64,000 bases of DNA, taken from contig CM038715.1 of assembly GCA_021613375.1 (NCBI GenBank), positions 44,213,377 through 44,277,376 on the forward strand, given 5' to 3'. The notes below the pieces were generated by a model. That model was given only the letters and a program-made list of their open reading frames with translations, made no database searches and was not told the origin of the DNA. The position numbers and the translations under genes are program-made. The DNA comes from Megaleporinus macrocephalus. Lineage: Eukaryota > Chordata > Actinopteri > Characiformes > Anostomidae. Below are positions 33,657 to 46,560 of the stretch, piece after piece; position 1 is the first letter of the stretch, and every line of letters starts with the position of its first letter.

Positions 33657-34170
33657 AGGATGGTTGTGCAGCTTAAGCAGTGCGAGGAACGAGGGATGAA
33701 TAAAAGATAACAAGGGAAGTGAGGGTCAGTGTGTATGGGGGTCTGCTCTGAGTGAGTAGAGGCGGTTTGGAGGCTGTAGGTTAAATGAAACTGTGATGTT
33801 TGGGTGTGTCTGAAAATGAATGGGACTCTATGGGGAAACGAGGGATGGAATAAAATGATAAACAGACGAGTGCAGGTTGAACCAACACTGCAGTCGTGGT
33901 CGGGGGTCTACTCTGGATTAGTGTATGTGAAACGTTAGTGTATGTGAAACGTCTGTTGGTTGAACAGAAGTTCAGTAGATTGGCAGCACTTTTCTATCCC
34001 ATTCATTCTCTATGGGAGAAAATTCTGGAAAGAATCTGTAGTTTTCCGGAATCCGTGCATCCGATCAAAAAGCTGTACACAATCCCAAATCAGATCAGAC
34101 AGTCTGGAGCTGGAACGGAATAGATATCTGAAAAACGATGGGACAAGTTACGTGCCAAAGATCTGGCAAC
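33657..34170 (-). mobile_element. Dispersed repeat family C, copy 1
   Basis: Inverted relative to 58255-58702 and 62584-63027. Shared landmarks are GCTTAAGCAGTGCGAGGAAC, GACTCTATGGGG, TCTATGGGAGAAAATTC, GCATCCGATCAAAAAGC and AGATCTGGCA. No transposase or RT frame is visible; the short frames (71-75 codons) are incidental. Class unknown. Confidence 0.75.
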
Positions 34171-34846
34171 CGTAATTTACTGGACATTAACGGACAACAA
34201 AACGAAACCAGTACAGCCACTGGTTCCCAGTCCATTGTTTCCAGACACGCCACTATCTCTGAGCGAGTACCCCAGTAAACCCAGTAACCTCTAACCTCAG
34301 AAGCCTGTTACACAGACACACAATGTGAGCATCCAGACTCGAACCTGAGTCAGTCCGGCTCCCAGAGGCCGTCTTACATTAGTAACATAATCACATTACC
34401 AGCCAGCTGAATCCACGGCTCGTCTACAATCAAACCAGGGGTTATACAACCACCAGCTGTTTTAGTACTGAACAGTGTAGATCCATATAAGAATCCCAGA
34501 ACCAGAACCAGCACTGCAGCCACCTCCACAAACCCATTTACAATCTTATACATCAGACAGGGTCTGCGGGCGCGTCCAGGATTAAAACCCTGTCCCCCGA
34601 CAGGGACAAGACAAGTGTGACGGCCGTGCAGTGACTCGTTGAGGAGTCTGAGTACCTCCGTGGGCCTTTGGGCCGAAAGAGAAAACAGAACCGGGGACTG
34701 CAGCACATATCAGCACCTACAAACGACCCGAATCAATAACACCATCAATCAATTCATCTGATTTTAATAGATACATGTAGCTGCTGCTGACAGCAGGACC
34801 GTATACCACCAGCACATCAGTAGAAGACCAAACAACATAAACCTGA
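34171..34846 (-). other. Unidentified segment with a B-box-like motif
   Basis: On the minus strand, GACAGGGTTTTAATCCTGG (about 34576-34600) resembles a tRNA T-arm/B box, but no good A box sits upstream, so a tRNA-derived SINE is possible yet unproven. The minus 110-codon frame 34374-34706 has a hydrophobic run (VAAVLVLVLGFLYG) but no family I recognise. Confidence 0.3.
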
Positions 34847-36904
34847 TTATATACAATACCTACATTTAGAGTTATACATTCAACCTAATGAGAAACTGTA
34901 ACTCAGTTTATATACAATACCTACATTTAGAGTTATACATTCATCCTAATGAGAAACTGTAACTCAGTTTATATACAATACCTACATTTAGAGTTATACA
35001 TTCATCCTAATGAGAAACTGTAACTCAGTTTATATACAATACCTACATTTAGAGTTATACATTCAACCTAATGAGAAACTGTAACTCAGTTTATATACAA
35101 TACCTACATTTAGAGTTATACATTCAACCTAATGAGAAACTGTAACTCAGTTTATATACAATGCCTACATTTAGAGTTATACATTCAACCTAATGAGAAA
35201 CTGTAACTCAGTTTATATACAATACCTACATTTAGAGTTATACATTCAACCTAATGAGAAACTGTAACTCAGTTTATATACAATACCTACATTTAGAGTT
35301 ATACATTCAACCTAATGAGAAACTGTAACTCAGTTTATATACAATACCTACATTTAGAGTTATACATTCAACCTAATGAGAAACTGTAACTCAGTTTATA
35401 TGCAATACCTACATTTAGATTTATACATTCAACCTTATGAGAAACTGTAACTCAGTTTATATAAAATATCTACATTTAGAGTTATACATTCAACCTAATG
35501 AGAAACTGTAACTCAGTTTATATACAATACCTACATTTAGATTTATACATTCAACCTAATGAGAAACTGTAACTCAGTTTATATACAATACCTACATTTA
35601 GAGTTATACATTCAACCTAATGAGAAACTGTAACTTAGTTTATATACAATACCTACATTTAGATTTATACATTCAACCTTATGAGAATCTGTAACTCAGT
35701 TTATATAAAATATCTACATTTAGAGTTATACATTCAACCTAATGAGAAACTGTAACTCAGTTTATATACAATACCTACATTTAGAGTTATACATTCAACC
35801 TAATGAGAAACTGTAACTCAGTTTATATACAATACCTACATTTAGAGTTATACATTCAACCTAATGAGAAACTGTAACTCAGTTTATATACAATACCTAC
35901 ATTTAGAGTTATACATTCAACCTAATGAGAAACTGTAACTCAGTTTATATACAATACCTATATTTAGAGTTATACACTCAACCTAATGAGAAACTGTAAC
36001 TCAGTATATATCACAATACCTACATTTAGAGTTATACATTCAACCTAATGAGAAACTGTAACTCAGTTTATATACAATACCTACATTTAGAGTTATACAC
36101 TCAACCTAATGAGAAACTGTAACTCAGTTTATATACAATACCTACATTTAGATTTATACATTCAACCTAATGAGAAACTGTAACTCAGTTTATATACAAT
36201 ACCTACATTTAGAGTTATACATTCAACCTAATGAGAAACTGTAACTTAGTTTATATACAATACCTACATTTAGATTTATACATTCAACCTTATGAGAAAC
36301 TGTAACTCAGTTTATATAAAATATCTACATTTAGAGTTATACATTCAACCTAATGAGAAACTGTAACTCAGTTTATATACAATACCTACATTTGGATTTA
36401 TACATTCAACTTTATGAGAAACTGTAACTCAGTTTATATACAATACCTACATTTAGAGTTATACATTCAACCTAATGAGAAACTGTAACTCAGTTTATAT
36501 ACAATACCTACATTTAGAGTTATACACTCAACCTAATGAGAAACTGTAACTCAGTTTATATACAATACCTACATTTAGAGTTATACATTCAACCTAATGA
36601 GAAACTGTAACTCAGTTTATATACAATACCTACATTTAGAGTTATACATTCAACCTAATGAGAAACTGTAACTCAGTATATATACATTACCTACATTTAG
36701 AGTTATACATTCAACCTAATGAGAAACTGTAACTCAGTATATATACATTACCTACATTTAGAGTTATACATTCAACCTAATGAGAAACTGTAACTCAGTA
36801 TATATACATTACCTACATTTAGAGTTATACATTCAACCTAATGAGAAACTGTAACTCAGTATATATACATTACCTACATTTAGAGTTATACATAATGAGA
36901 AACT
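34847..36904. repeat. 61-bp minisatellite, about 34 copies
   Basis: Unit: CTGTAACTCAGTTTATATAC, AATACCTACATTTAGAGTT, ATACATTCAACCTAATGAG, AAA. Variant blocks (GATTTATACATTC with CCTTATGAG, and AAAATATC) recur at 35400, 35650 and 36260, showing block duplications. Near the right end the variant CAGTATATATACATTACC takes over four consecutive copies. Confidence 0.97.
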
Positions 36905-37270
36905 TTGGTCATTATGTTACTATTAGTTTATACAAATTTGACATTTACTGCTTAGAGATCCAAGAAATTTGGTGATATTACATCTTTTATTGATTTTTAA
37001 GTGAAAATAAGTTAATATTTCCTCTAAAAATATATAATTGCTAATTTTATTGCACCATTTCTGTATGTTCGCTGAGATTAAATGTTGGAAAATAACAAAT
37101 TAAACAATAAATGTCACATTTTTATGTAGATGTTTTTTCAGTTATTCAATAAAAACTGCACTAAATTTCACTTTGAGAATCAACAAGACGTGTAATTGGA
37201 CCAGATCAGTCAAACTCTTTCCAACCCGTCCAGATATTTTCTCTCTTTTCAAACACACGGTCACTTTCTT
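36905..37270. other. AT-rich spacer
   Basis: Nothing recognised. Confidence 0.4.
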
Positions 37271-37610
37271 TCATTTCGGTCTCGGTGCTGCTGCATTGTG
37301 TAACTGCACAAACACACGACTGTTACGTGTAAAACGAGTCGTATGTTCCAAGAAACACAAACTGAGTGATAAAAGTGTGGTTGTGTTCTGTCTCCCGAGC
37401 AGCCGGACCTCCTCCCCGCAGGGCAGACAGTAGTGTAGTATGACGCGTGTAAATCTATAGGCCCGGTACGGTCGGGTCATCTCCGGGGAGGACGGACCGG
37501 CTACTGCGAACCCGAGAACGCGGCGAGCGAGACGGCAGGAGCGGCGCCAATTCTAATAAGAGCAGCGCTGGCCTTAAGAAACCACTAATAGTTCCTAAAG
37601 TTTCCCGTCC
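37271..37610. promoter_or_regulatory. Candidate CpG-rich regulatory island 11
   Basis: CpG-dense (37440-37550, with CGCGGCGAGCGAGACGGC), followed by CCAATTCTAATAAGAGC. No repeat visible. It could be a CpG-island promoter, but no first exon was recognised. Confidence 0.35.
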
Positions 37611-37626
37611 CATGAGCCTCGGCGGT

Positions 37627-37644
37627 GGGGGGGGGGGGGGGGGG
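37627..37644. repeat. 18-G homopolymer
   Basis: Uninterrupted G run. Confidence 0.97.
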
Positions 37645-38195
37645 CTAATCAGTGTCAGACTTCTGGAAGAGCCTGCATGCCTGGAGTGTGTGAGCGTGTT
37701 TGTTTTTGTATATCTGCAGGACAGGAGTCTGTAGTACAGCAGATAAAACTGGAGGTCCAGCGTTCAACATCAGCACCAACAACTTCAAGCTCCACTTCCT
37801 GTTAGTTACAGCTGAGAGCATCGTTAGCGTTAGAGTTAATTACACACAAGTCTTACATTCAGTCTTCAAAACGTTTACACGCAGTGACTCTCGTCTGCTG
37901 GTCCAGAGAAACTTCACAGTCTTCAGCTGGACATGCAGGAATGTTTCTGAGCCCTGATTGGAGAGCAGAGCTGCAGGAGATTATGAAGTGGCTGAAGAAG
38001 CTGCAGAACATCAGAAATTAAATTCTAATATAATTAATATCCAGAATTCATCAACTTTTTAAAGTTTACCTACAAATATAAATAATTAGTGTTTTACAAA
38101 ACAGTAACTTTAAAGGAGAGAAGAAGAACTTTCTCAACTTTCACTGTAAGTGAATAGAACTGGAATTTAAAGAAGAGTAAGAAGGTACTGGATAC

Positions 38196-38196
<1 letters not shown>
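37645..38196. other. Unique spacer
   Basis: No repeat recognised; one 85-codon plus frame (37700-37957) without a domain. Confidence 0.4.
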
Positions 38197-38239
<43 letters not shown>

Positions 38240-38258
38240 CAGAGAGAGAGAGAGAGAG

Positions 38259-38333
<75 letters not shown>

Positions 38334-38464
38334 CAGAGCGAGAGGGATAGAGAGAGAGATACAGAGAGAGAGAGAGACAGAAAGAGAGAGAGTGACAGAA
38401 AGAGAGAGATACAGAGCGAGAGAGAGAGAGATAGAGAGAGAGATACAGAACGAGAGAGAGAAAG

Positions 38465-38502
<38 letters not shown>

Positions 38503-38510
38503 TGAGAGTC
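38197..38510. repeat. (GA)n-rich microsatellite
   Basis: GA runs interrupted by ATACA, ACTGA and AGCGA. Serine/leucine frames on the minus strand (to 263 codons) arise from it. Confidence 0.97.
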
Positions 38511-39240
38511 ACAAGACCGGTTCTCTAACCTCCAGCTCACGACTGCGAGGACGCCACCTCTGACCATATGGGCCTGAAAGTGGGCGTCGCTCGTTAAAGG
38601 AAATGGACCAGTGAGAGCTGGGAGGACTGTGTGGGTTAGAAGCTGAACCCAGTTCTGTTCTACCAGTAATGGAACTTGTACGTTGAAGTAAAGTCTGACT
38701 CTGAGTGGAAACGTGTGATGTAACTGAATTAGCCGCTCAGCGCTGACCCGGCAGTGAAGACGAGTCTGGACCGGAGCGCTGGCCTCCAGTGGGCGCTGCC
38801 GTGTTTTCCGTGTAGCTGTGTGGTAAACACTAACTGGCCGTGAAACCGACGCATTAGAGCCGTAGCATGAATAGGAGGGCACCATCGGCCCCGGCCCCGT
38901 GTAAACATTCCCGCGGCGGTGTTTATTTAAAGCCAGGGAGGCCGGACCCCTACACAGCGGGCTTATTCTTCAGAGCAACCCAACACAAGCTAAATGTTTG
39001 GTTGGACACTTTAAATATTTACCCTCCATTACTGATCTACCGTGGCCTAGCGCGGCGGCGCTGCCCGCTGCTCTGCCCTCGCAAAGATCAGACCAGACGA
39101 CGGAGCTCACAATTAGCTGCAAACGACACATTCCATTAGGCTCCGCCTTCGGCCTGATCAAAGAGCTCAATGCTAATTAGCTGGGCGTTGATTTCCAGCT
39201 ATGGGCTGCATTAGCAGTTGCTCAGGGAACCAGGGGGGCT
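38511..39240. promoter_or_regulatory. Candidate conserved non-coding island 12
   Basis: Repeat-free; the part from about 38990 to 39230 is strongest, with CACAATTAGCTGC, ACACATTCCATTAGGC and CAATGCTAATTAGCTGG, the clustered TAATTA-type cores typical of developmental enhancers. Short frames on both strands without domains. Confidence 0.4.
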
Positions 39241-40213
39241 TTCATTTACAGTGTTTAATGTCATTCATGTCACTGTAGAACATCAGGAACGAAGTTCAAG
39301 ACTAATTTAAACAGATAAATAAACTACCGTACAGTAAATAACAATAATCAACAGGAAAAAACACATGAATAAATAAGTGAACATTATTGAATCAAATTTG
39401 CACATATGTTCATGCTTCTGTTTTCTGCTTAGCTATAAATGGATATATGTATGTATACATATACATTTTTTATTTCTTTTTATTTACAATTTTTTTTATT
39501 TAAAATTGTTTTATTTTTAATCTTTTGTTTCTTTCTTTCTTTTTTTTTTGTTTGTTGGTTTGTTTGTGTGTTTTCTTTCAAATTCTCAATTTTTTTGCCT
39601 TTCACAACCCGATCTCTCCAACCCCCAAACCTATCTGCATGGAAAATGAATAAAGTTGCAGTATAATGATTGTTGTAAAGAAATAAAAGAAAAAGAAAAA
39701 AAAAGATAAATAGACACTATATTTCTCCAAATGGTTTATATATTTAATTCCACACTGTTTGGCTTGTTGGTTGTTGTATGATAATATGACTTGTATGGGT
39801 ACCGATATAAAATTAGCTTATTAGTGATCATTCATTTGATCGTAAGCACCTGATGAAGCATTAATAAGCAGTTATAACACATTAATAAAAGGGCAGCAGT
39901 GATAAACGATGAGCATGTGATAGAGCTGACAAGTTTAATGGAGAAGATAAAGAGCAATCAGTGTGGATGAGTGTGGATCTGTGTGTTGTTATTATTATTG
40001 ATATGCTTTAACTGCTTAGTGTTGCTTAAGGCACTAATGACCAAAGTAGTACTCATAAGTAAACTAATTCTGTCCATTTATAAACAATTTATAGACGTAG
40101 CCTCATTTTAAAGTGGTGCCTATAAATAATATTTAAAAAATGTATTTATTTATACCTGTATAGAATTAATTGGTTTTTTTTTGGAGTTCACCATTTTTTG
40201 TCCTGATATAAAC
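39241..40213. other. AT-rich spacer with T-rich runs and a possible MITE remnant
   Basis: 39470-39560 is T-rich simple sequence. Around 39840-40125, GCATTAATAAGCAG on the left and TTTAAAGTGGTGCC on the right are reminiscent of fish MITE interiors and ends, but I could not pair inverted arms. No gene recognised. Confidence 0.35.
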
Positions 40214-42613
40214 CGACATTTAACCTACAGTTAATCTACATTTAACCAACATTTAATCTACATTTAATCTACAGTTAATCTACATTTAACCTACAGTTAA
40301 TCTACATTTAACCTACATTTAACCTACAGTTAATCTAGTTAATCTACATTTAACCTACATTTAACCTACAGTTAATCTACATTTAACCTACATTTAACCT
40401 ACAGTTAATCTAGTTAATCTACATTTAACCAACATTTAATCTACATTTAATCTACAGTTAATCTACATTTAACCTACATTTAACCTACAGTTAATCTACA
40501 GTTAATCTACATTTAACCAACATTTAATCTACATTTAATCTACAGTTAATCTACATTTAATCTACATTTAATCTACATTTAATCTACAGTTAATCTACAG
40601 TTAATCTACATTTAACCTACAGTTAATCTACATTTAATCTACAGTTAATCTACATTTAACCTACAGTTAATCTACAGTTAATCTACATTTAACCTACAGT
40701 TAATCTACATTTAATCTACAGTTAATCTACATTTAATCTACATTTAATCTACATTTAATCTACATTTAATCTACAGTTAATCTACATTTAATCTACATTT
40801 AATCTACAGTTAATCTACATTTAATCTACATTTAATCTACAGTTAATCTACATTTAACCTACAGTTAATCTACATTTAACCTACAGTTAATTTACATTTA
40901 ACCTACAGTTAATCTACATTTAATCTACAGTTAATCTACAGTTAATCTACATTTAATCTACATTTAATCTACAGTTAATCTACATTTAATCTACAGTTAA
41001 TCTACATTTAATCTACAGTTAATCTACATTTAACCTACAGTTAATCTACAGTTAATCTACATTTAACCTACAGTTAATCTACATTTAACCTACAGTTAAT
41101 TTACATTTAACCTACAGTTAATCTACATTTAATCTACAGTTAATCTACATTTAATCTACAGTTAATCTACATTTAATCTACATTTAATCTACATTTAATC
41201 TACATTTAACCTACAGTTAATCTACATTTATCCTACAGTTAATCTACATTTAATCTACATTTGACCTACAGTTAATCCACATTTAATCTACATTTAACCT
41301 ACAGTTAATCTACATTTATCCTACAGTTAATCTACATTTAATCTACATTTAACCTACAGTTAATCTACATTTAACCTACAGTTAATCTACATTTATCCTA
41401 CAGTTAATCTACATTTAATCTACATTTAACCTACAGTTAATCTACATTTAACCTACAGTTAATCTACATTTAATCTACATTTAACCTACAGTTAATCTAC
41501 ATTTAATCTACAGTTAATCTACATTTAACCTACAGTTAATCTACATTTAATCTACAGTTAATCTACATTTAACCTACAGTTAATCTACATTTAATCTACA
41601 TTTAATCTACAGTTAATCTACATTTAATCTACAGTTAATCTACATTTAATCTACATTTAACCTACAGTTAATCTAGTTAATCTACATTTAACCTACATTT
41701 AACCTACAGTTAATCTAGTTAATCTACATTTAACCAACATTTAATCTACATTTAATCTACAGTTAATCTACATTTAACCTACATTTAACCTACAGTTAAT
41801 CTACAGTTAATCTACATTTAACCAACATTTAATCTACATTTAATCTACAGTTAATCTACATTTAACCTACATTTAACCTACAGTTAATCTACAGTTAATC
41901 TACATTTAACCTACAGTTAATCTACATTTAATCTACAGTTAATCTACATTTAATCTACATTTAATCTACAGTTAATCTACATTTAATCTACAGTTAATCT
42001 ACATTTAATCTACATTTAATCTACAGTTAATCTACATTTAACCTACAGTTAATCTACATTTAATCTACAGTTAATCTACATTTAATCTACAGTTAATCTA
42101 CATTTAATCTACATTTAATCTACATTTAATCTACATTTAATCTACATTTAACCTACAGTTAATCTACATTTATCCTACAGTTAATCTACATTTAATCTAC
42201 ATTTAACCTACAGTTAATCCACATTTAATCTACATTTAACCTACAGTTAATCTACATTTATCCTACAGTTAATCTACATTTAATCTACATTTAACCTACA
42301 GTTAATCTACATTTAACCTACAGTTAATCTACATTTATCCTACAGTTAATCTACATTTAATCTACATTTAACCTACAGTTAATCTACATTTAACCTACAG
42401 TTAATCTACATTTAATCTACATTTAACCTACAGTTAATCTACATTTAATCTACAGTTAATCTACATTTAATCTACAGTTAATCTACATTTAACCTACAGT
42501 TAATCTACATTTAATCTACATTTAATCTACAGTTAATCTACATTTAATCTACAGTTAATCTACATTTAATCTACATTTAACCAACATTTAATCTACATTT
42601 AACCTACAGTTAA
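40214..42613. repeat. 11-bp minisatellite, about 218 units, with large block duplications
   Basis: Two alternating units, CTACATTTAAT and CTACAGTTAAT, with ACC variants. Rare markers show long duplicated blocks: TAATCTAGTTAATC at about 40329 and 40410 and again at 41662 and 41711; TTAATCCACATTT near 41272 and 42209. No open frames of note. Confidence 0.97.
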
Positions 42614-42729
42614 GCTACATTCATGACCATCTATTACCCAGAACTCAGTTATGATACACAAGTAAGTTGATGTAGAGTTTGGAGTCTAGTCTGAGGGCTG
42701 TTATTGGTGTAGTGTGGTCTGCTTGATTT

Positions 42730-42800
42730 CTCGGGGGATTAAACCCCAGTCTACCATGTTTGGTGGAGGGGGGAGTATGGTTGACCACTACGCTATTTCA
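42730..42800 (-). mobile_element. tRNA-derived SINE head
   Basis: On the minus strand, TAGCGTAGTGGTCAACC matches an RNA polymerase III A box and GGGGTTTAATCCCCC matches a B box and T arm at tRNA-like spacing. The body beyond the head (42614-42730) is not recognised. A degenerate copy is likely. Confidence 0.55.
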
Positions 42801-43201
42801 ACTCTTAAGAGTATTATTTATTAGCTATATTTTATTGCATACAGCCTACAGGGGCAACAAGTGTTCAGCGACGACCCTCAGTGTTATATATCATAACAAT
42901 AGCGCTGTGATATAAATACTCAGTTATTTCTGTTTGCACAATAAATAAACCAACAGTTCGTTATGCAGGGATTGGTGTGTTTTGCTCTTGGGCTCCCCCT
43001 ACAGGGGCAGCGTGTACTTCACTTTTACACCACTGTCGTAAATACAGATCCTGCAGATCCTCATGAGCAGCTGTTGATGAGCTGAAGGGTCAGAGTCCTA
43101 CAGACTACTCTCACCATTCCGGCTGTTTCTATACATAAATAACTGAATGTAATCTGTAGCGTCCATATACCGCTACAGGAGAGAGAGAACCATGTGGACT
43201 T
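42801..43201. other. Unique spacer
   Basis: Nothing recognised. Confidence 0.4.
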
Positions 43202-43317
43202 GAGTACTATTACTATTACTATTGAGTACTACTGAGTACTATTGAGTACTACTGAGTACTATTGAGTACTACTGAGTACTATTGAGTACTACTGAGTACT
43301 ATTGAGTACTATTACTG
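43202..43317. repeat. 10/20-bp TGAGTACTAT/C minisatellite
   Basis: Alternating TGAGTACTAC and TGAGTACTAT units, about 11 in all. Each contains AGTACT, a 6-bp palindrome. Confidence 0.95.
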
Positions 43318-43740
43318 ACCAAACTTTCTGGCATGAGATGAATTCGTTTCTACATGCAGCTGGAAACAGGGCTGAGGAACGTCCATCATAACTACTGCAG
43401 AACTCCAGGAACATATATAAGATTCCTTAAATCCTGCTCTCATCTCGTTTAGCTCTCCTCTCCGTCTCCGGCATGATGTCCGTGCTGGGAATACTGAGCT
43501 GCTTCTTCTTGCAGCTGCTGAAGATCCAGAGTTGTTGACGTGGAGCCGTAAAGTGTTTCTCAGTTCTGGTGAGAGGGTCTCGTACTCCTCCACAGAGATA
43601 TAGCCGGCGTTCCGGACCTGGAGTGGGAATACCAGAGTTCCAGCAGGCCCAGTCTGTAGCTGCTGCTTTAAGATAAAATCCTTACATGATGCTAATTTCT
43701 TAGCGAGTGCTGTGAGAAGGTCGAACTGAGAGACTTCATG
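43318..43740. other. Unique spacer
   Basis: A 93-codon minus frame (43312-43593) without a known domain; otherwise nothing. Confidence 0.4.
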
Positions 43741-44280
43741 TTCGGAGTTGTGAGAAAGGGTGTTCCCATGACGACAGCGGCTCGGCGGTCTCGCGATGGC
43801 GGTGTGTGATTTTTCCGAGCTGCGTTTGAGGAATAGCGCTCATTATTCGAGTGAATTTAGAGTGATGGGGTTTACATGCGCCGGGACGTGTTTACCTTCG
43901 CTCTGTTTTCCATACCTCCCATTGTGCCCGGCCGGGTCTGGCCCGCAATGAGACTGGACAGGCCCGGGAGCGGGCAGCTCCAGAGCCCTCCGTGAACGAT
44001 GGGCGGGGGGCTGCTTGTCAGTGCGGCTCTACGGTGTGATGCAGTAGGTGTCGGCGGTGGGAACGCTGCTTTATTCCTACAAGGTGCTTTTGTAAGGAGC
44101 TAATCTGGAGCCGGTAGGATGGTTGCTCCCTGCGCTCACCGCGGTGGGCTCTACCAGGCCCATCCATCTTCTCGCCACTCCTGTGATGGCAAAGAAAACA
44201 CGAGAGAACAAGCCCCCCATACAGCCCACGACCTCCGAGCGTCAGACACCCTGTAAAACTCCAGTGATGCTAACGTGCGA
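43741..44280. promoter_or_regulatory. Candidate CpG-rich regulatory island 13
   Basis: CpG-containing, repeat-free (GGCTCGGCGGTCTCGCGATG near 43780, GTGCCCGGCCGGGTCTGG near 43925). A 51-codon ATG frame starts at 43796 but has no recognised domain. It could be a CpG promoter; no transcript evidence is available here. Confidence 0.35.
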
Positions 44281-44828
44281 TGGAGGCTGGGAGGTTAGAA
44301 CGTTGGTGAGCTGGACGGTAGATTTCAGTGGAACTCTTGAAGATACGGGGTCAGCCTGACCTACTCACGGTGAAGTGTTGAAGTCATTCGTCCTAGAGGT
44401 TCCTCCACCTAGCGTTCTCTATAAAACTTGGTGGGGGGCTGTGGGGGGCTGTGGGCTGCAGCAGGTCCGCTCACTCAGAACTATTTTCTTAATGTTAGGC
44501 TTGTCATAACACGACCCACGCCATACAAAGCCACCAGTGTTGATCACTTACAGCTTATCTTTCAGTGTAGTGAACCTCAGGAGACACTTATATCTGCCAT
44601 CGAGTCAACACCAGCCATCACTCACTACCAGCTGAAATGAGTTAGTGCAGTTTTATTCAAGGTTGAAACCCAAAACTGATTTATTACAATGATATCTTTA
44701 TCTAATATCTTAGCAAATCTAAATATGTAAAGTATAAACACACAGTACTGAGCAGTTAGAGCCACTGAAGACATTATTATATATAAAAAGCTGTTATTTC
44801 CAGACAGGAATTTTTATTTACTCAGTAA
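44281..44828. other. Unique spacer
   Basis: A short duplicated GGGGGGCTGT near 44434; frames of 70-78 codons without domains. Confidence 0.4.
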
Positions 44829-45700
44829 ACACTTTATTATTAAATATTAATCAGTATTAATAGAGTAAGTAGTGTTTTACACTTTATTATTAACTATTAA
44901 TCAGTATTAATAGAGTAAGTAGAGCTTTTACACTTTATTATTAACTATTAATCAGTATTAATAGAGTAAGTAGAGCTTTTACACTTTATTATTAACTATT
45001 AATCAGTATTAATAGAGTAAGTAGAGCTTTTACACTTTATTATTAAATATTAATCAGTATTAATAGAGTAAGTAGAGCTTTTACACTTTATTATTAACTA
45101 TTAATCAGTATTAATAGAGTAAGTAGAGCTTTTACACTTTATTATTAAATATTAATCAGTATTAATAGAGTAAGTAGAGCTTTTACACTTTATTATTAAC
45201 TATTAATCAGTATTAATAGAGTAAGTAGAGCTTTTACACTTTATTATTAACTATTAATCAGTATTAATAGAGTAAGTAGAGCTTTTACACTTTATTATTA
45301 ACTATTAATCAGTATTAATAGAGTAAGTAGAGCTTTTACACTTTATTATTAACTATTAATCAGTATTAATAGAGTAAGTAGAGCTTTTATACTTTATTAT
45401 TAAATATTAATCAGTATTAATAGAGTAAGTAGAGCTTTTACACTTTATTATTAAATATTAATCAGTATTAATAGAGTAAGTAGTGCTTTTACACTTTATT
45501 ATTAAATATTAATAAGTATTAATAGAGTAAGTAGTGCTTTTACACTTTATTATTAAATATTAATCAGTATTAATAGAGTAAGTAGTGCTTTTACACTATT
45601 ATTAAATATTAATCAGTATTAATAGAGTAAGTAGTGCTTTTACACTTTATTATTAAATATTAATCAGTATTAATAGAGTAAGTAGAGCTTTTATTACTAA
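44829..45700. repeat. 51-bp minisatellite, about 17 copies
   Basis: Unit: TATTAATCAGTATTAATAGA, GTAAGTAGAGCTTTTACACT, TTATTATTAAC. Each unit carries AATAAA on the minus strand. Variants A/C (TTAAATATT versus TTAACTATT) and GTAGAG versus GTAGTG change along the array. Confidence 0.97.
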
Positions 45701-45712
45701 ATATTTATCAGT

Positions 45713-45769
45713 TCTCTCGCTTTCTCTCTCTCTCGCTTTTTCTCTCTCCCTCTCTCTCTCTCTCTCTGT

Positions 45770-45816
<47 letters not shown>

Positions 45817-45944
45817 GTTCTCTCTCTCTCTCTCTCGCTTTCTCTCTCTCTCTCTTTCTCTCTCTCTCCCTCTCTCTCTCTCTCTCCCTCTCTCTCTCTC
45901 TCCCTCTCTCTCTCTCGCTTTTTTTTCTCTCTCTCTCTCGCTTT

Positions 45945-45977
<33 letters not shown>

Positions 45978-46057
45978 GTTCTCTCTCTCTCTCGCTTTCT
46001 CTCTCGCTCTCTCTTTCTCCCTCTCTCTCTCTCTCTCTCTCCCTCTCTCTCTCTCTC

Positions 46058-46096
<39 letters not shown>
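45713..46096. repeat. (CT)n-rich microsatellite, about 385 bp
   Basis: CT runs interrupted by CTCGCTTT and CTGTTC at irregular intervals; Arg/Glu frames on the minus strand are artefacts. Confidence 0.98.
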
Positions 46097-46099
<3 letters not shown>

Positions 46100-46270
46100 G
46101 GTCATGTGACACGCTCCAGACGTCTTCTGGTAGTAAAGTCCAGAGGTTGGGCGCGAGGTGGCTTTGGGTGTGTTTGAGTGGCAAGATCGTCGTGACGACA
46201 GGGCCCGGCTGGTGACCCCGGGAAAGGATGGCTAGGGACGTCATGACCCACGGAATACCTCCTGACAACA

Positions 46271-46297
46271 CCCCCCCCCCCCCCCCCCCCCCCCCCC
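46271..46297. repeat. 27-C homopolymer
   Basis: Uninterrupted C run inside an otherwise unique stretch (46097-46560) with no recognised gene. Confidence 0.97.
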
Positions 46298-46560
46298 ACC
46301 CTCCAACAGCCCTACCTCCTCCTCCAAATGTCTGGTGACCCACAACAAGCCAGAAGATTTACAGCTCCTCTAAACCCAGAGCTGAGACGGGGCAGCAGGT
46401 TCTGCTGACGTTTGAAGAGTTGAGTTCCGAAGTTCTTTCCATTCACCGAGTTCTGGATATAACGAGTTTCAGAAAAGAATCACAGCTGAAGAATAAAGAA
46501 AAGTTTATTTTTGGTTCTCTAGTAAAGCCAGGGTCTGTCACGATTTAGCTCGCATGTGTA

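Noticed and set aside
34576..34600. tRNA gene or SINE on the minus strand
   Set aside because: Only a B-box-like word is present; no proper A box or cloverleaf could be drawn.
38094..38885. 263-codon minus frame, serine/leucine-rich
   Set aside because: Most of it is the GA microsatellite read on the other strand.
43796..43951. 51-codon ATG frame in a CpG-rich stretch as a first exon
   Set aside because: Short, no domain and no supporting downstream exon seen.
45653..46105. Arg/Glu-rich minus frames of 121-150 codons
   Set aside because: Direct translation of the CT microsatellite.
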